A stretch of DNA of 64,000 nucleotides from contig NC_087075.1 of NCBI RefSeq assembly GCF_026151205.1, positions 248,001 through 312,000 on the forward strand. Reading direction: 5' to 3'. The stretch is from Bolinopsis microptera. Taxonomy: Eukaryota > Ctenophora > Tentaculata > Lobata > Bolinopsidae. Below the pieces are notes generated by a model. That model saw only the letters and a program-made list of their open reading frames with translations, was not told where the DNA came from and did no database searches. Numbering within the stretch: position 1 is the stretch's first letter; each line of letters opens with the position of its first letter. The translations under genes and the position numbers were made by a program. Positions 12,801 to 27,800 of this stretch are shown in pieces.

Positions 12801-15800
12801 ATACCCAACTTATACCATATATAGCACCATATACCAACATATTGCCATATACCACTATATATACCACCATATACCATATACCACTATATACCACCATATA
12901 CCACTATACACCACCATATACCACTATATACCACCATATACCACTATATACCATATACCACTATATATACCACCATATACCACTATATACCACTATATAC
13001 CACCATATACCATATACCACTATATATACCACTATATACCACTATATACCACTATATACCACTATATACCATATACCACTATAAATACCACTATATACCA
13101 CTATATACCACTATATACCACTATATATACCATATATACCACTATATACCACTATATAGTCTATACCCACTACTAGTATAAAGTGACAATCTTCCAACTT
13201 ATCAGAGTGATAAAATAATTCTTAAAGCGATGATTTTACAGTATCAGCAACCAACAGTTTAGTTTGCTGGTATTATAGTATCAGCAGTTTAGTTTACTAA
13301 AATTTTTAGTATCAGCAGTTTTAGTTTACTAATATTTTATTCTCAAACAGTTTTAGTTTACTAATATTATAGTACAGCAGTTTAGTTGCTAATTTTTATA
13401 GTATCAGCAGTTTTTAGTTTTAACTAATTATTATAGTACAGAGTTTTGTTTACTAATATTATAGTATCAGCAGTTTAGTTTACTAATATTATAGTATCCA
13501 GCAGTTAGTTTTACAATATTATAGTACAGCAGTTTAGTTACGAATAATTAGTATCAGCAGTTTAGTTTGCTGATATTATAGTAAGCAGCATTTAGTTTAC
13601 TAATATTATAGTCATCAGCAGTTTAGTTTTACTAATATTTTAGTATCACATTAGTTTGCTGATATATAGGTATCCAAAGTTTTAGATTACTAAATATTAT
13701 AGTATCAGCAGTTTAGTTTACTAATATTATAGTATCAGCAGTTTAGTTTGCTGATATTATAGTATCAGCAGTTTAGTTTGCTGATATTTAGTATCAGCAG
13801 TTTAGTTTACTAATACTATAGTATCAGCAGTTTAGTTTACTAATATTATAGTATCAGCAGTTTAGTTTACTAATATTTTAGTATCAGCAGTTTAGTTTGC
13901 TGATATTATAGTATCAGCAGTTTAGTTTACTAATATTATAGTATCAGCAGTTTAGTTTGCTAATATTATAGTATCAGCAGTTTAGTTTACTAATATTATA
14001 GTATCAGCAGTTTAGTTTACTAATATTATAGTATCAGCAGTTAGTTTAACTAATCTTATAAGTACAGCTGTTAGTTGCTGATATTATAGGTATCAGCATT
14101 TAGTTACTATATTATAGTATCAGCAGTTTAGTTTGCTGATATATAGTAATCAGCAGTGTTAGTTTACTAAACTTTTTAGTATCACAAGTTTAGTTTTACT
14201 GATATTATAGTATCAGCAGTTTAGTTTACTAATATTATAGTATCAGCAGTTTAGTTTACTAATATTATAGTATCAGCAGTTTAGTTTACTAATATTATAG
14301 TATCAGCAGTTAGTTTGCTGATATTATAGTATCAGCAGTTTAGTTTACTAATATTATAGTATCAGCAGTTTAGTTTGCTGATATTATAGTATCAGCAGTT
14401 TAGTTTACTAATATTTTAGTATCAGCAGTTTAGTTTACTGATATTATAGTATCAGCAGTTTAGTTTACTAATATTATAGTATCAGCAGTTTAGTTTACTA
14501 TACTAATTATTATAGGATCAGCAGTTTTGTTAACTAATATTAGAGTGATCAGCAGTTTTAGTTCTGCCTATTATTATATTATCAGCAGTTTACTGATTGA
14601 TTAGTTATTTGCTCCTGTTGACTGTACTAGTTGCAGTGTGTTACTGATATAATGATGAATGCTCCTTCACCCTGTAAATATTACTGGTAATTTAATTGTA
14701 TTTGATGCTGAGCCCCTGTGCTCGTGTCCCCGCTGTAAAAGTAAGCCACGTGGGAGCTATTACTGTTTAATTTGTTGCCACTTTAAGTTTAAAACAGAGC
14801 TGAGAAATTCTCATGGTTAAGTTACTGGTGGGTGAGGGTATAGCAGGGTACAGGGTGCTGTGAGAAGATATGGACATGTTCAACAATAACAACATGTTTT
14901 TAAATGAAGTTAACGTATGAGACACTGGCTCCTGCTTACATAAGATCAAAAGATAATTTAAGTGATCTTAGGAGTCAACTGTAGTGAGTTATGACGTCAT
15001 GAATTGAGAATGTAGCGATTATTATTTCCTTATCTCTATGGCAGAATTTTAACTGAATATTAGTATAATATTAACAACATTTCCTTCAGTCCGCTCTAAA
15101 CATCTCCCCACTATTTAAAACTATTCATGTTAACTCACTGACTTAAAAAAAAAAAAAGCGGCCCCCCCCCCCATTTTAGTAATACTGTGTATTCATAATT
15201 TGTTTTTGACAAGCTTTATTCAAGCAGAGATTTAAACTATATCCAAGCAATAAATAAACTCATCGGATAGTTCATTAACGAGCGGTCACCTGATAACCAC
15301 GAGTACACCCCGTGATCCTTTAGACGAATCACGTGATATGCAAATTCTAGAGGAAGGGCACGTGGGCAGTCACACGAGGAGCTGTTCATTGATCGAGCCG
15401 ACTTAGTGTACTTGTTACTAAGTTTTAGTGTCGGAATGCGTGTTTAAATTCCATGCAATTATATCATTATTGCTGGAATACTGGATCACTCAAAGTTGTA
15501 AATTTGCACATTTTAAATTTTATACTGCCACCTTTTTCTAAACATAAAGCATATGATATAGCATACTACCTCAATAAATGTGGCACGTTACCAGCATTCT
15601 CTATCATTTGTTGGAATATATTCAAATAGCTCACTTACACTGCAACTTCTCCCTCCCTCCCTCCCTCCCTCCCTCCCTCCCTCCCTCCCTCCCTCCCTCC
15701 CTCCCTCCCTCCCTCCCTCTCCCTCCCTCTCCCTCCCTCTCCCTCCCTCCCTCCCTCCCTCCCTCCCTCCCTCCACCCCTTCCTCCCTCCACCCCTTCCT

Positions 15801-18800
15801 CCCTCCCTCCCTCCCTCCCTCCCTCCCTCCCTCCCTCCCTCCCTCCCCCCTCCCTCCCTCCCTCCCTACCTCCCTCCCTCCCTCCCTCCCTCCCTCCTCC
15901 CTCCCTCCCTCCCTCCACCCCTTCCTCCCTCCCCCCTCCCTCCCTCCCTCCCTCCCTCCGTCCCTCCCTCCGTCCCTCCCTCCCTCCCTCCCTCCCTCCC
16001 CCCCTCCCTCCCTCCCTCCCTCCCTCCCTCCGTCCCTCCCTCCGTCCCTCCCTCCGTCCCTCCCTCCCTCCCTCCCTCCCTCCGTCCCTCCCTCCCTCCC
16101 TCCCTCTCCCTCCTCTCCCTCCCTCTCCCTCCCTCCCTCCCTCCCTCCCTCCCTCCACCCCTTCCTCCCTCCACCCCTTCCCTCCCTCCCTCCCTCCCTC
16201 CCTCCCTCCCTCCCTCCCTCCCTCCCTCCCTCCCTCCCTCCCCTCCTCCCTCCCTCCCTCCCTCCCTCCACCCCTTCCTCCCTCCCCCCTCCCCCCTCCC
16301 TCCCTCCCTCCCTCCCTCCCTCCCTCCGTCCCTCCCTCCGTCCCTCCCTCCCTCCCTCCCTCCCCCCCTCCCTCCCTCCCTCCCTCCCTCCCTCCCTCCG
16401 TCCCTCCCTCCCTCCGTCCCTCCCTCCGTCCCTCCCTCCCTCCCTCCCTCCCTCCCTCCCTCCCTCCCTCCCTCCCTCCCTCCCCCTCCCTCCCTCCCTC
16501 CCTCCCTCCCTCCCTCCCTCCCTCCCTCCCTCCCTCCCTCCCTCCCTCCCTCCCTCCCTCCCTCCCTCCCTCCCTCCCTCCCTCCCTCCCTCCACCCCTT
16601 CCTCCCTCCCTCCCTCCCTCCCTCCCTCCCTCCCTCCCTCCCTCCCTCCCTCCCTCCCTCCCTCCGTCCCTCCCTCCCTCCCTCCCTCCCTCCCTCCCTC
16701 CCTCCCTCCCTCCCTCCCTCCCTCCCTCCCTCCCTCCCTCCCTCCCTCCCTCCCTCCCTCCCTCCCTCCCTCCCTCCCTCCCTCCCTCCCTCCCTCCCTC
16801 CCTCCCTCCCTCCCTCCGTCCCTCCCTCCCTCCCTCCCTCCCTCCCTCCCTCCCTCCCTCCCTCCCACGACTGTGGCTCAAGCCTCAACCAACGAACTAA
16901 AATGGTGACAATCGTCGCAATATATCACTAAGTGCGGACGAGACCAAAGACCACTGCAAATTAGAGATGAAAGTCAGAATGGAAACGTACGGATTCACGA
17001 ACTTAAATTATAGAGTCTACATATCTGTTTGTTTGAATTAAGGTCTCATAAAGAAAAGCAAACAAGTTTATTTTGTAAACATTGTCAGAGCTATTTACAC
17101 GTTGTTTAGAAAACAAAGTTCGCTCGGTAAACTAAGCTGCGGTTTAATAACGTGCACACTGCACACTCCTACTGCACACCCACACTGCACACCCTTACTG
17201 CACACCCACACTGCACACCCTTACTGTGACAACAGCAATCCTGTTTGTTTCCATGACAACAGCAATCCTGTTTGTTTCCATGACAACAGCAATCCTGTTT
17301 GTTTCCATGACAACAGCAATCCTGTTTGTTTCCATGACAACAGCAATCCTGTTTGTTTCCATGACAACAGCAATCCTGTTTGTTTCCATGACAACAGCAA
17401 TTCTGTTTGTTTCCATGACAACAGCAATCCTGTTTGTTTCCATGACAACAGCAATCCTGTTTGTTTCCATGACAACAGCAATTCTGTTTGTTTCCATGAC
17501 AACAGCAATCCTGTTTGTTTCCATGACAACAGCAATTCTGTTTGTTTCCATGACAACAGCAATTCTGTTTGTTTCCATGACAACAGCAATTCTGTTTGTT
17601 TCCATGACAACAGCAATTCTGTTTGTTTCCATGACAATATTTTACAGTAATCTTGTTTTTTACTTTGATAATGATCAACTTGTTTATCGCTATGACAACA
17701 GTCATCATGTTTCTATATATGACAACAGTACAAATATTTGTTGCTATGACAACGGTAATCTTGTTTGATATATTACAACAGTACAAATATTTGTTGCTAT
17801 GACAACAGTAATCTTGTTTGCTGTATGACAACAGTACAAATATTTGTTGCTATGACAACAGTAATCTTGTTTGTTCCCATTATAAAAGTTTTCATTTCAG
17901 AAGCGTCTCATACTCAAGATGATCTATCAAGCTGTGTTATTACCTCTAACGGAAGTGAGTTATTAATTACCAGATTTACATTTAAAATTATACTTAATAC
18001 ATTATTCAAAAGTTTAAGTGGAGCTAATCGTTGATTTTCAGTTGTAATTTACAAATTTTCATCCTTAAAACCACGGTTGATTTTCATCCTTAAAATCAAA
18101 ATAAATATCTGAATGAAAGTGAAAATGTTATTTCAGATTTTACCAAAACCCATAATTGGGTCTGTCTCCCTTTCCCAAACAAAAGGAGATGATATCAATT
18201 GGAATAACCGTTCTAAAATGCAAAATGATACCGAGAATGAAATGGGTCGCTCGCTTTTCCCATTTCTTCATGGCTTACGAATTTTAATCAGTTTAACTTT
18301 GGGTTTCCGTTTATTACATCGATGACACTCTCTAGAAACCCCTTAGGCCTAGGGTTGCTTTTAGGCCGATACCTAGTACTAATTGGGATAAAGGCGGTAA
18401 TAACTAGTTAGTGTCCAATTAGCTGAGGTTTATCGAATCTTTATTTCCGAGTACTGCCTCTGGGTTGTGCTGCTTAATTTATCACAATTGTAAATGAATA
18501 GAATGGGAAAAGCGAGCGACCGATTTCATTCTCGGAATCATTTTGCATTTGAGAACGGTTATTCCAATTGATATCATTTCCTTTTGTTTGAGAAAGTGAG
18601 ACACTGCAACGTTCCACTCTACCTAAATATGGGTTTTGGTAAAATATAATTTCTTTTTGGTTAATATCAGGGTCCTTGACAAAGTCGAAATGTAAAAACT
18701 TCATTATTCATTAATAAGGGGGTAATTTCAACGATTTCAAAATTGTTCCTTTTAAAACATTTCCTTGTGTTTGAATTAGTATATGTAACATTATTTCAGC

Positions 18801-21800
18801 AAGATACGGGACATGTGATATGCATAATGCAGTATGACAGTAACATTATTTCAGCAAGATACGGGACATGTGATATCCAGTATGACAGTAACATTATTTC
18901 AGCAAGATACGGGACATGTGATATGCAGTATGACAGTAACATTATTTCAGCAAGATACGGACATGTGATATGCAGTATGACAGTAACATTATTTCAGCAA
19001 GATACGGGACATGTGATATGCAGTATGACAGTAACATTATTTCAGCAAGATACGGGACATGTGATATGCAGTATGACAGTAACATTATTTCAGCAAGATA
19101 CGGGACATGTGATATGCAGTATGACAGTAACATTATTTCAGCAAGATACGGGACATGTGATATGGAGTATGACAGTAACATTATTTCAGCAAGATACGGG
19201 ACATGTGATATGCAGTATGACAGTAACATTATTTCAGCAAGATACGGGACATGTGATATGCAGTATGACAGTAACATTATTTCAGCAAGATACGGGACAT
19301 GTGATATGCAGTATGACAGTAAAATTATTTCAGCAAGATACGGGACATGTGATATGCAGTATGACAGTAACCTTATTTCAGCAAGATACGGGACATGTGA
19401 TATGCAGTATGACAGTAAAATTATTTCAGCAAGATACGGGACATGTGATATGCAGTATGACAGTAACCTTATTTCAGCAAGATACGGGACATGTGATATG
19501 CAGTATGACAGTAACCTTATTTCAGCAAGATACGGGACATGTGATATGCAGTATGACAGTAAAATTATTTCAGCAAGATACGGGACATGTGATATGCAGT
19601 ATGACAGTAACATTATTTCAGCAAGATACAGGACATGTGATATGCAGTATGACAGTAACATTATTTCAGCAAGATACGGGACATGTGATATGCAGTATGA
19701 CAGTAACATTATTTCAGCAAGATACGGGACATGTGATATGCAGTATGACAGTAACATTATTTCAGCAAGATACAGGACATGTGATATGCAGTATGACAGT
19801 AACATTATTTCAGCAAGATACGGGACATGTGATATGCAGTATGACAGTAACATTATTTCAGCAAGATACGGGACATGTGATATGCAGTATGACAGTAACA
19901 TTATTTCAGCAAGATACGGGACATGTGATATGCAGTATGACAGTAACATTATTTCAGCAAGATACGGGACATGTGATATGCAGTATGACAGTAACATTAT
20001 TTCAGCAAGATACGGGACATGTGATATGCAGTATGACAGTAACATTATTTCAGCAAGATACGGGACATGTGATATGGAGTATGACAGTAACATTATTTCA
20101 GCAAGATACGGGACATGTGATATGCAGTATGACAGTAACATTATTTCAGCAAGATACGGGACATGTGATATGCAGTATGACAGTAACATTATTTCAGCAA
20201 GATACGGGACATGTGATATGCAGTATGACAGTAAAATTATTTCAGCAAGATACGGGACATGTGATATGCAGTATGACAGTAACCTTATTTCAGCAAGATA
20301 CGGGACATGTGATATGCAGTATGACAGTAACATTATTTCAGCAAGATACGGGACATGTGATATGCAGTATGACAGTAACATTATTTCAGCAAGATACGGG
20401 ACATGTGATATGCAGTATGACAGTAACCTTATTTCAGCAAGATACGGGACATGTGATATGCAGTATGACAGTAAAATTATTTCAGCAAGATACGGGACAT
20501 GTGATATGCAGTATGACAGTAACATTATTTCAGCAAGATACAGGGACATGTGATATGCAGTATGACAGTAACATTATTTCAGCAAGATACGGGACATGTG
20601 ATATGCAGTATGACAGTAACATTATTTCAGCAAGATACGGGACATGTGATATGCAGTATGACAGTAACATTATTTCAGCAAGATACGGGACATGTGATAT
20701 GCAGTATGACAGTAACATTATTTCAGCAAGATACGGGACATGTGATATGCAGTATGACAGTAACATTATTTCAGCAAGATACGGGACATGTGATATGCAG
20801 TATGACAGTAACATTATTTCAGCAAGATACGGGACATGTGATATGCAGTATGACAGTAACATTATTTCAGCAAGATACGGGACATGTGATATGCAGTATG
20901 ACAGTAACATTATTTCAGCAAGATACGGGACATGTGATATGCAGTATGACAGTAACATTATTTCAGCAAGATACGGGACATGTGATATGCAGTATGACAG
21001 TAACATTATTTCAGCAAGATACGGGACATGTGATATGCAGTATGACAGTAACATTATTTCAGCAAGATACGGGACATGTGATATGCAGTATGACAGTAAC
21101 ATTATTTCAGCAAGATACGGGACATGTGATATGCAGTATGACAGTAACATTATTTCAGCAAGATACGGGACATGTGATATGCAGTATGACAGTAACATTA
21201 TTTCAGCAAGATACGGGACATGTGATATGCAGTATGACAGTAACATTATTTCAGCAAGATACGGGACATGTGATATGCAGTATGACAGTAACATTATTTC
21301 AGCAAGATACAGGGACATGTGATATGCAGTATGACAGTAACATTATTTCAGCAAGATACGGGACATGTGATATGCAGTATGACAGTAACGTTATTTCAGC
21401 AAGATACGGGACATGTGATATGCAGTATGACAGTAACCTTATTTCAGCAAGATACGGGACATGTGATATGCAGTATGACAGTAACATTATTTCAGCAAGA
21501 TACGGGACATGTGATATGCAGTATGACAGTAACATTATTTCAGCAAGATACGGGACATGTGATATGCAGTATGACAGTAACATTATTTCAGCAAGATACG
21601 GGACATGTGATATGCAGTATGACAGTAACATTATTTCAGCAAGATACGGGACATGTGATATGCAGTATGACAGTAACATTATTTCAGCAAGATACGGACA
21701 TGTGATATGCAGTATGACAGTAACATTATTTCAGCAAGATACAGGACATGTGATATGCAGTATGACAGTAACATTATTTCAGCAAGATACGGGACATGTG

Positions 21801-24800
21801 ATATGCAGTATGACAGTAACGTTATTTCAGCAAGATACGGGACATGTGATATGCAGTATGACAGTAACATTATTTCAGCAAGATACGGGACATGTGATAT
21901 GCAGTATGACAGTAACATTATTTCAGCAAGATACGGGACATGTGATATGCAGTATGACAGTAACATTATTTCAGCAAGATACGGGACATGTGATATGCAG
22001 TATGACAGTAACATTATTTCAGCAAGATACGGGACATGTGATATGCAGTATGACAGTAACATTATTTCAGCAAGATACGGGACATGTGATATGCAGTATG
22101 ACAGTAACATTATTTCAGCAAGATACGGGACATGTGATATGCAGTATGACAGTAACATTATTTCAGCAAGATACGGGACATGTGATATGCAGTATGACAG
22201 TAACATTATTTCAGCAAGATACGGGACATGTGATATGCAGTATGACAGTAACATTATTTCAGCAAGATACGGGACATGTGATATGCAGTATGACAGTAAC
22301 ATTATTTCAGCAAGATACGGGACATGTGATATGCAGTATGACAGTAACATTATTTCAGCAAGATACGGGACATGTGATATGCAGTATGACAGTAACATTA
22401 TTTCAGCAAGATACGGGACATGTGATATGCAGTATGACAGTAACATTATTTCAGCAAGATACGGGACATGTGATATGCAGTATGACAGTAACATTATTTC
22501 AGCAAGATACGGGACATGTGATATGCAGTATGACAGTAACATTATTTCAGCAAGATACGGGACATGTGATATGCAGTATGACAGTAACATTATTTCAGCA
22601 AGATACGGGACATGTGATATGCAGTATGACAGTAACATTATTTCAGCAAGATACGGGACATGTGATATGCAGTATGACAGTAACATTATTTCAGCAAGAT
22701 ACGGGACATGTGATATGCAGTATGACAGTAACATTATTTCAGCAAGATACGGGACATGTGATATGCAGTATGACAGTAACATTATTTCAGCAAGATACGG
22801 GACATGTGATATGCAGTATGACAGTAACATTATTTCAGCAAGATACGGGACATGTGATATGCAGTATGACAGTAACATTATTTCAGCAAGATACGGGACA
22901 TGTGATATGCAGTATGACAGTAACATTATTTCAGCAAGATACGGGACATGTGATATGCAGTATGACAGTAACATTATTTCAGCAAGATACGGGACATGTG
23001 ATATGCAGTATGACAGTAACATTATTTCAGCAAGATACGGGACATGTGATATGCAGTATGACAGTAACATTATTTCAGCAAGATACGGGACATGTGATAT
23101 GCAGTATGACAGTAACATTATTTCAGCAAGATACGGACATGTGATATGCAGTATGACAGTAACATTATTTCAGCAAGATACGGGACATGTGATATGCAGT
23201 ATGACAGTAACATTATTTCAGCAAGATACGGGACATGTGATATGCAGTATGACAGTAACATTATTTCAGCAAGATACGGGACATGTGATATGCAGTATGA
23301 CAGTAACATTATTTCAGCAAGATACGGGACATGTGATATGCAGTATGACAGTAACATTATTTCAGCAAGATACGGGACATGTGATATGCAGTATGACAGT
23401 AACATTATTTCAGCAAGATACGGGACATGTGATATGCAGTATGACAGTAACGTTATTTCAGCAAGATACGGGACATGTGATATGCAGTATGACAGTAACA
23501 TTATTTCAGCAAGATACGGGACATGTGATATGCAGTATGACAGTAACATTATTTCAGCAAGATACGGGACATGTGATATGCAGTATGACAGTAACATTAT
23601 TTCAGCAAGATACGGGACATGTGATATGCAGTATGACAGTAACATTATTTCAGCAAGATACGGGACATGTGATATGCAGTATGACAGTAACATTATTTCA
23701 GCAAGATACGGGACATGTGATATGCAGTATGACAGTAACATTATTTCAGCAAGATACGGGACATGTGATATGCAGTATGACAGTAACATTATTTCAGCAA
23801 GATACGGGACATGTGATATGCAGTATGACAGTAACATTATTTCAGCAAGATACGGGACATGTGATATGCAGTATGACAGTAACATTATTTCAGCAAGATA
23901 CGGGACATGTGATATGCAGTATGACAGTAACATTATTTCAGCAAGATACGGACATGTGATATGCAGTATGACAGTAACATTATTTCAGCAAGATACGGGA
24001 CATGTGATATGCAGTATGACAGTAACATTATTTCAGCAAGATACGGGACATGTGATATGCAGTATGACAGTAACATTATTTCAGCAAGATACGGGACATG
24101 TGATATGCAGTATGACAGTAACATTATTTCAGCAAGATACGGGACATGTGATATGCAGTATGACAGTAACATTATTTCAGCAAGATACGGGACATGTGAT
24201 ATGCAGTATGACAGTAACATTATTTCAGCAAGATACGGGACATGTGATATGCAGTATGACAGTAACATTATTTCAGCAAGATACGGGACATGTGATATGC
24301 AGTATGACAGTAACATTATTTCAGCAAGATACGGGACATGTGATATGCAGTATGACAGTAACATTATTTCAGCAAGATACGGGACATGTGATATGCAGTA
24401 TGACAGTAACATTATTTCAGCAAGATACGGGACATGTGATATGCAGTATGACAGTAACATTATTTCAGCAAGATACGGGACATGTGATATGCAGTATGAC
24501 AGTAACATTATTTCAGCAAGATACGGGACATGTGATATGCAGTATGACAGTAACAATATTTCAGCAAGATACGGGACATGTGATATGCAGTATGACAGTA
24601 ACAATATTTCAGCAAGATACGGGACATGTGATATGCAGTATGACAGTAACAATATTTCAGCAAGATACGGGACATGTGATATGCAGTATGACAGTAACAT
24701 TATTTCAGCAAGATACGGGACATGTGATATGCAGTATGACAGTAACATTATTTCAGCAAGATACGGGACATGTGATATGCAGTATGACAGTGGCCTTATT

Positions 24801-27800
24801 TCAGCAAGATACGGGACATGTGATATGCAGTATGACAGTAACATTATTTCAGCAAGATACGGGACATGTGATTTGCAGTATGACAGTAACATTATTTCAG
24901 CAAGATACGGGACATGTGATATGCAGTATGACAGTAACATTATTTCAGCAAGATACGGGACATGTGATATGCAGTATGACAGTAACATTATTTCAGCAAG
25001 ATACGGGACATGTGATATGCAGTATGACAGTAACAATATTTCAGCAAGATACGGGACATGTGATATGCAGTATGACAGTAACATTATTTCAGCAAGATAC
25101 GGGACATGTGATATGCAGTATGACAGTAACATTATTTTAGCAAGATACGGGACATGTGATATGCAGTATGACAGTAACATTATTTTAGCAAGATACGGGA
25201 CATGTGATATGCAGTATGACAGTAACATTATTTCAGCAAGATACGGGACATGTGATATGCAGTATGACAGTAAAATTATTTCAGCAAGATACGGGACATG
25301 TGATATGCAGTATGACAGTAACATTATTTCAGCAAGATACGGGACATGTGATATGCAGTATGACAGTAACATTATTTCAGCAAGATACGGGACATGTGAT
25401 ATGCAGTATGACAGTAACATTATTTCAGCAAGATACGGGACATGTGATATGCAGTATGACAGTGGCCTTATTTCAGCAAGATACGGGACATGTGATATGC
25501 AGTATGACAGTAACATTATTTCAGCAAGATACGGGACATGTAATATGCAGTATGACAGTAACATTATTTCAGCAAGATACGGGACATGTGATATGCAGTA
25601 TGACAGTAACATTATTTCAGCAAGATACGGGACATGTGATATGCAGTATGACAGTAACATTATTTCAGCAAGATACGGGACATGTGATATGCAGTATGAC
25701 AGTAACATTATTTCAGCAAGATACGGGACATGTGATATGCAGTATGACAGTAACATTATTTCAGCAAGATACGGGACATGTGATATGCAGTATGACAGTA
25801 ACATTATTTCAGCAAGATACGGAACATGTGATTTGCAGTATGACAGTAACGTTATTTCAGCAAGATACGGGACATGTGATATGCAGTATGACAGTAACAT
25901 TATTTCAGCAAGATACGGGACATGTGATATGCAGTATGACAGTAACATTATTTCAGCAAGATACGGGACATGTGATATGCAGTATGACAGTAACATTATT
26001 TCAGCAAGATACGGGACATGTGATATGCAGTATGACAGTAACGTTATCCCTCTTGCCTCCTCACAAGTAAGTTCTTCTTAATCAACAATAAATTTACCAT
26101 CACTACAATTGAACGGAGTCATTTGCTGTAGCAGCGCTATCTCCTATACCTACCTATGTACCTACCTATATCTCGTACCAATTTATTTTGTATTTGCTTT
26201 CACATAAGTTTTTATCGAGTCTACTCGCGCAACAACGAGCGCAAAGTGGCCTGGCACAAGCATCAACATTCAATAAGGGGACTGTTAAAACAAAATGATC
26301 ATTTTCAAAATCTTTCTTTTTTTGTAAATTATATTAATATTAAATCTAAATGAAAATCTAAATCTTATTGTTATTATCTTAACAGTCACAGGTCATTGTT
26401 GTAACTTAAGATTTTAAATTTGTATTCCTTGTATTCCTTGTATTCCTATTCCTTTACTAACTGAAGACCGACTCCAAGTGTATGGGTGACATTAAATGGT
26501 GTGATGTGTTACTTGTTCAATGACGTCACTACTTGTTTAATGACGTCACTACTTGTTTAATGACCTCACTACTTGTTTAATGACGTCATTACTTGTTTAA
26601 TGACGTCACTACTTGTTTAATGACGTCACTACTTGTTTAATGACGTCACTACTTGTTTAATGACGTCACTACTTGTTTAATGACGTCACTACTTGTTTAA
26701 TGACGTCACTACTTGTTTAATGACGTCACTACTTGTTTAATGACGTCACTACTTGTTTAATGACGTCACTACTTGTTTAATGACGTCACTACTTGTTTAA
26801 TGACGTAACTACTTGTTTAATGACGTCACTACTTGTTTAATGACGTCACTACTTGTTTAATGACGTCACTACTTGTTTAATGACGTCACTACTTGTTTAA
26901 TGACGTCACTACTTGTTTACCTCAGAGCGAAGTGAGCACAGCAGGGACTGATAATACGGATGTAAAGCCGCCCTACAGTTACGTTGCTATGATAGCAATG
27001 GCTATAAGGGACTCTCCAGAGAAGAAGCTAACGTTAAGTCAGATTTATCAGTACATTATCGACAAGTTCCCTTACTACAACAAGAATAAGAAAGGTAAGT
27101 TATTGTAAACGGGATGTTATACACGTAATTACACATAAATCCCTTACTCCTTCGTAAATCTAACAAAGTATGGAATCGACCCTTTAAATAACAGCCCAAA
27201 TTATGGGTTTTGAGGTACATCAACACAAAATTCTGAAGTTAAGAAAAATTTCAAACGATTGTCTACAGACCAGTTTTTGGATTTTGTAATTTCGATATTC
27301 AGAAGTAAAGTTATGACCCGTTGAAAAATATTGATTTCATCATAAAATACACATAAAATTTCAAACACGCCAATAATTCTGACACATTTATCTCTGGTAA
27401 ATTACGAGATTCGAGTTTTTTAATTTCCCTTCCCCTGCTTATTGGGAGTGAGTAAACAATAATCTACCAGGTTCCCGGTATTACGATAACAATAAAACTA
27501 CAATTTACCAGGTTCCCGGTATTACGATAACAATAAAACTACAATTTACCAGGTTCCCGGTATCATGATAACAATAAAACTGTAATCTACCAGGTTCCCG
27601 GTATCACGATAACAATAAAACTGTAATCTACCAGGTTCCCGGTATTACGATAACAATAAAACTGTAATCTACCAGGTTCCCGGTATCATGATCACAATAA
27701 AACTGTAATCTACCAGGTTCCCGGTATTACGATAACAATAAAACTACAATTTACCAGGTTCCCGGTATCATGATTACAATAAAACTGTAATTTACCAGGT

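Noticed and set aside
15578-16908. Long proline/serine/leucine-rich and glycine/arginine-rich frames
   Set aside because: Translation of the (CCCT)n microsatellite in all frames; no non-repeat domain.
17226-17640. CRISPR-like regular spacing of short repeats
   Set aside because: No unique spacers between repeats, no cas genes, and the sequence is clearly from an animal; the units are simple tandem copies.
18743-26081. Open frames of 500-860 codons on both strands in the 48-bp array
   Set aside because: The unit length is divisible by three and contains no stop in several frames, so any copy number stays open; the predicted proteins are pure 16-residue repeats and both strands are equally open.
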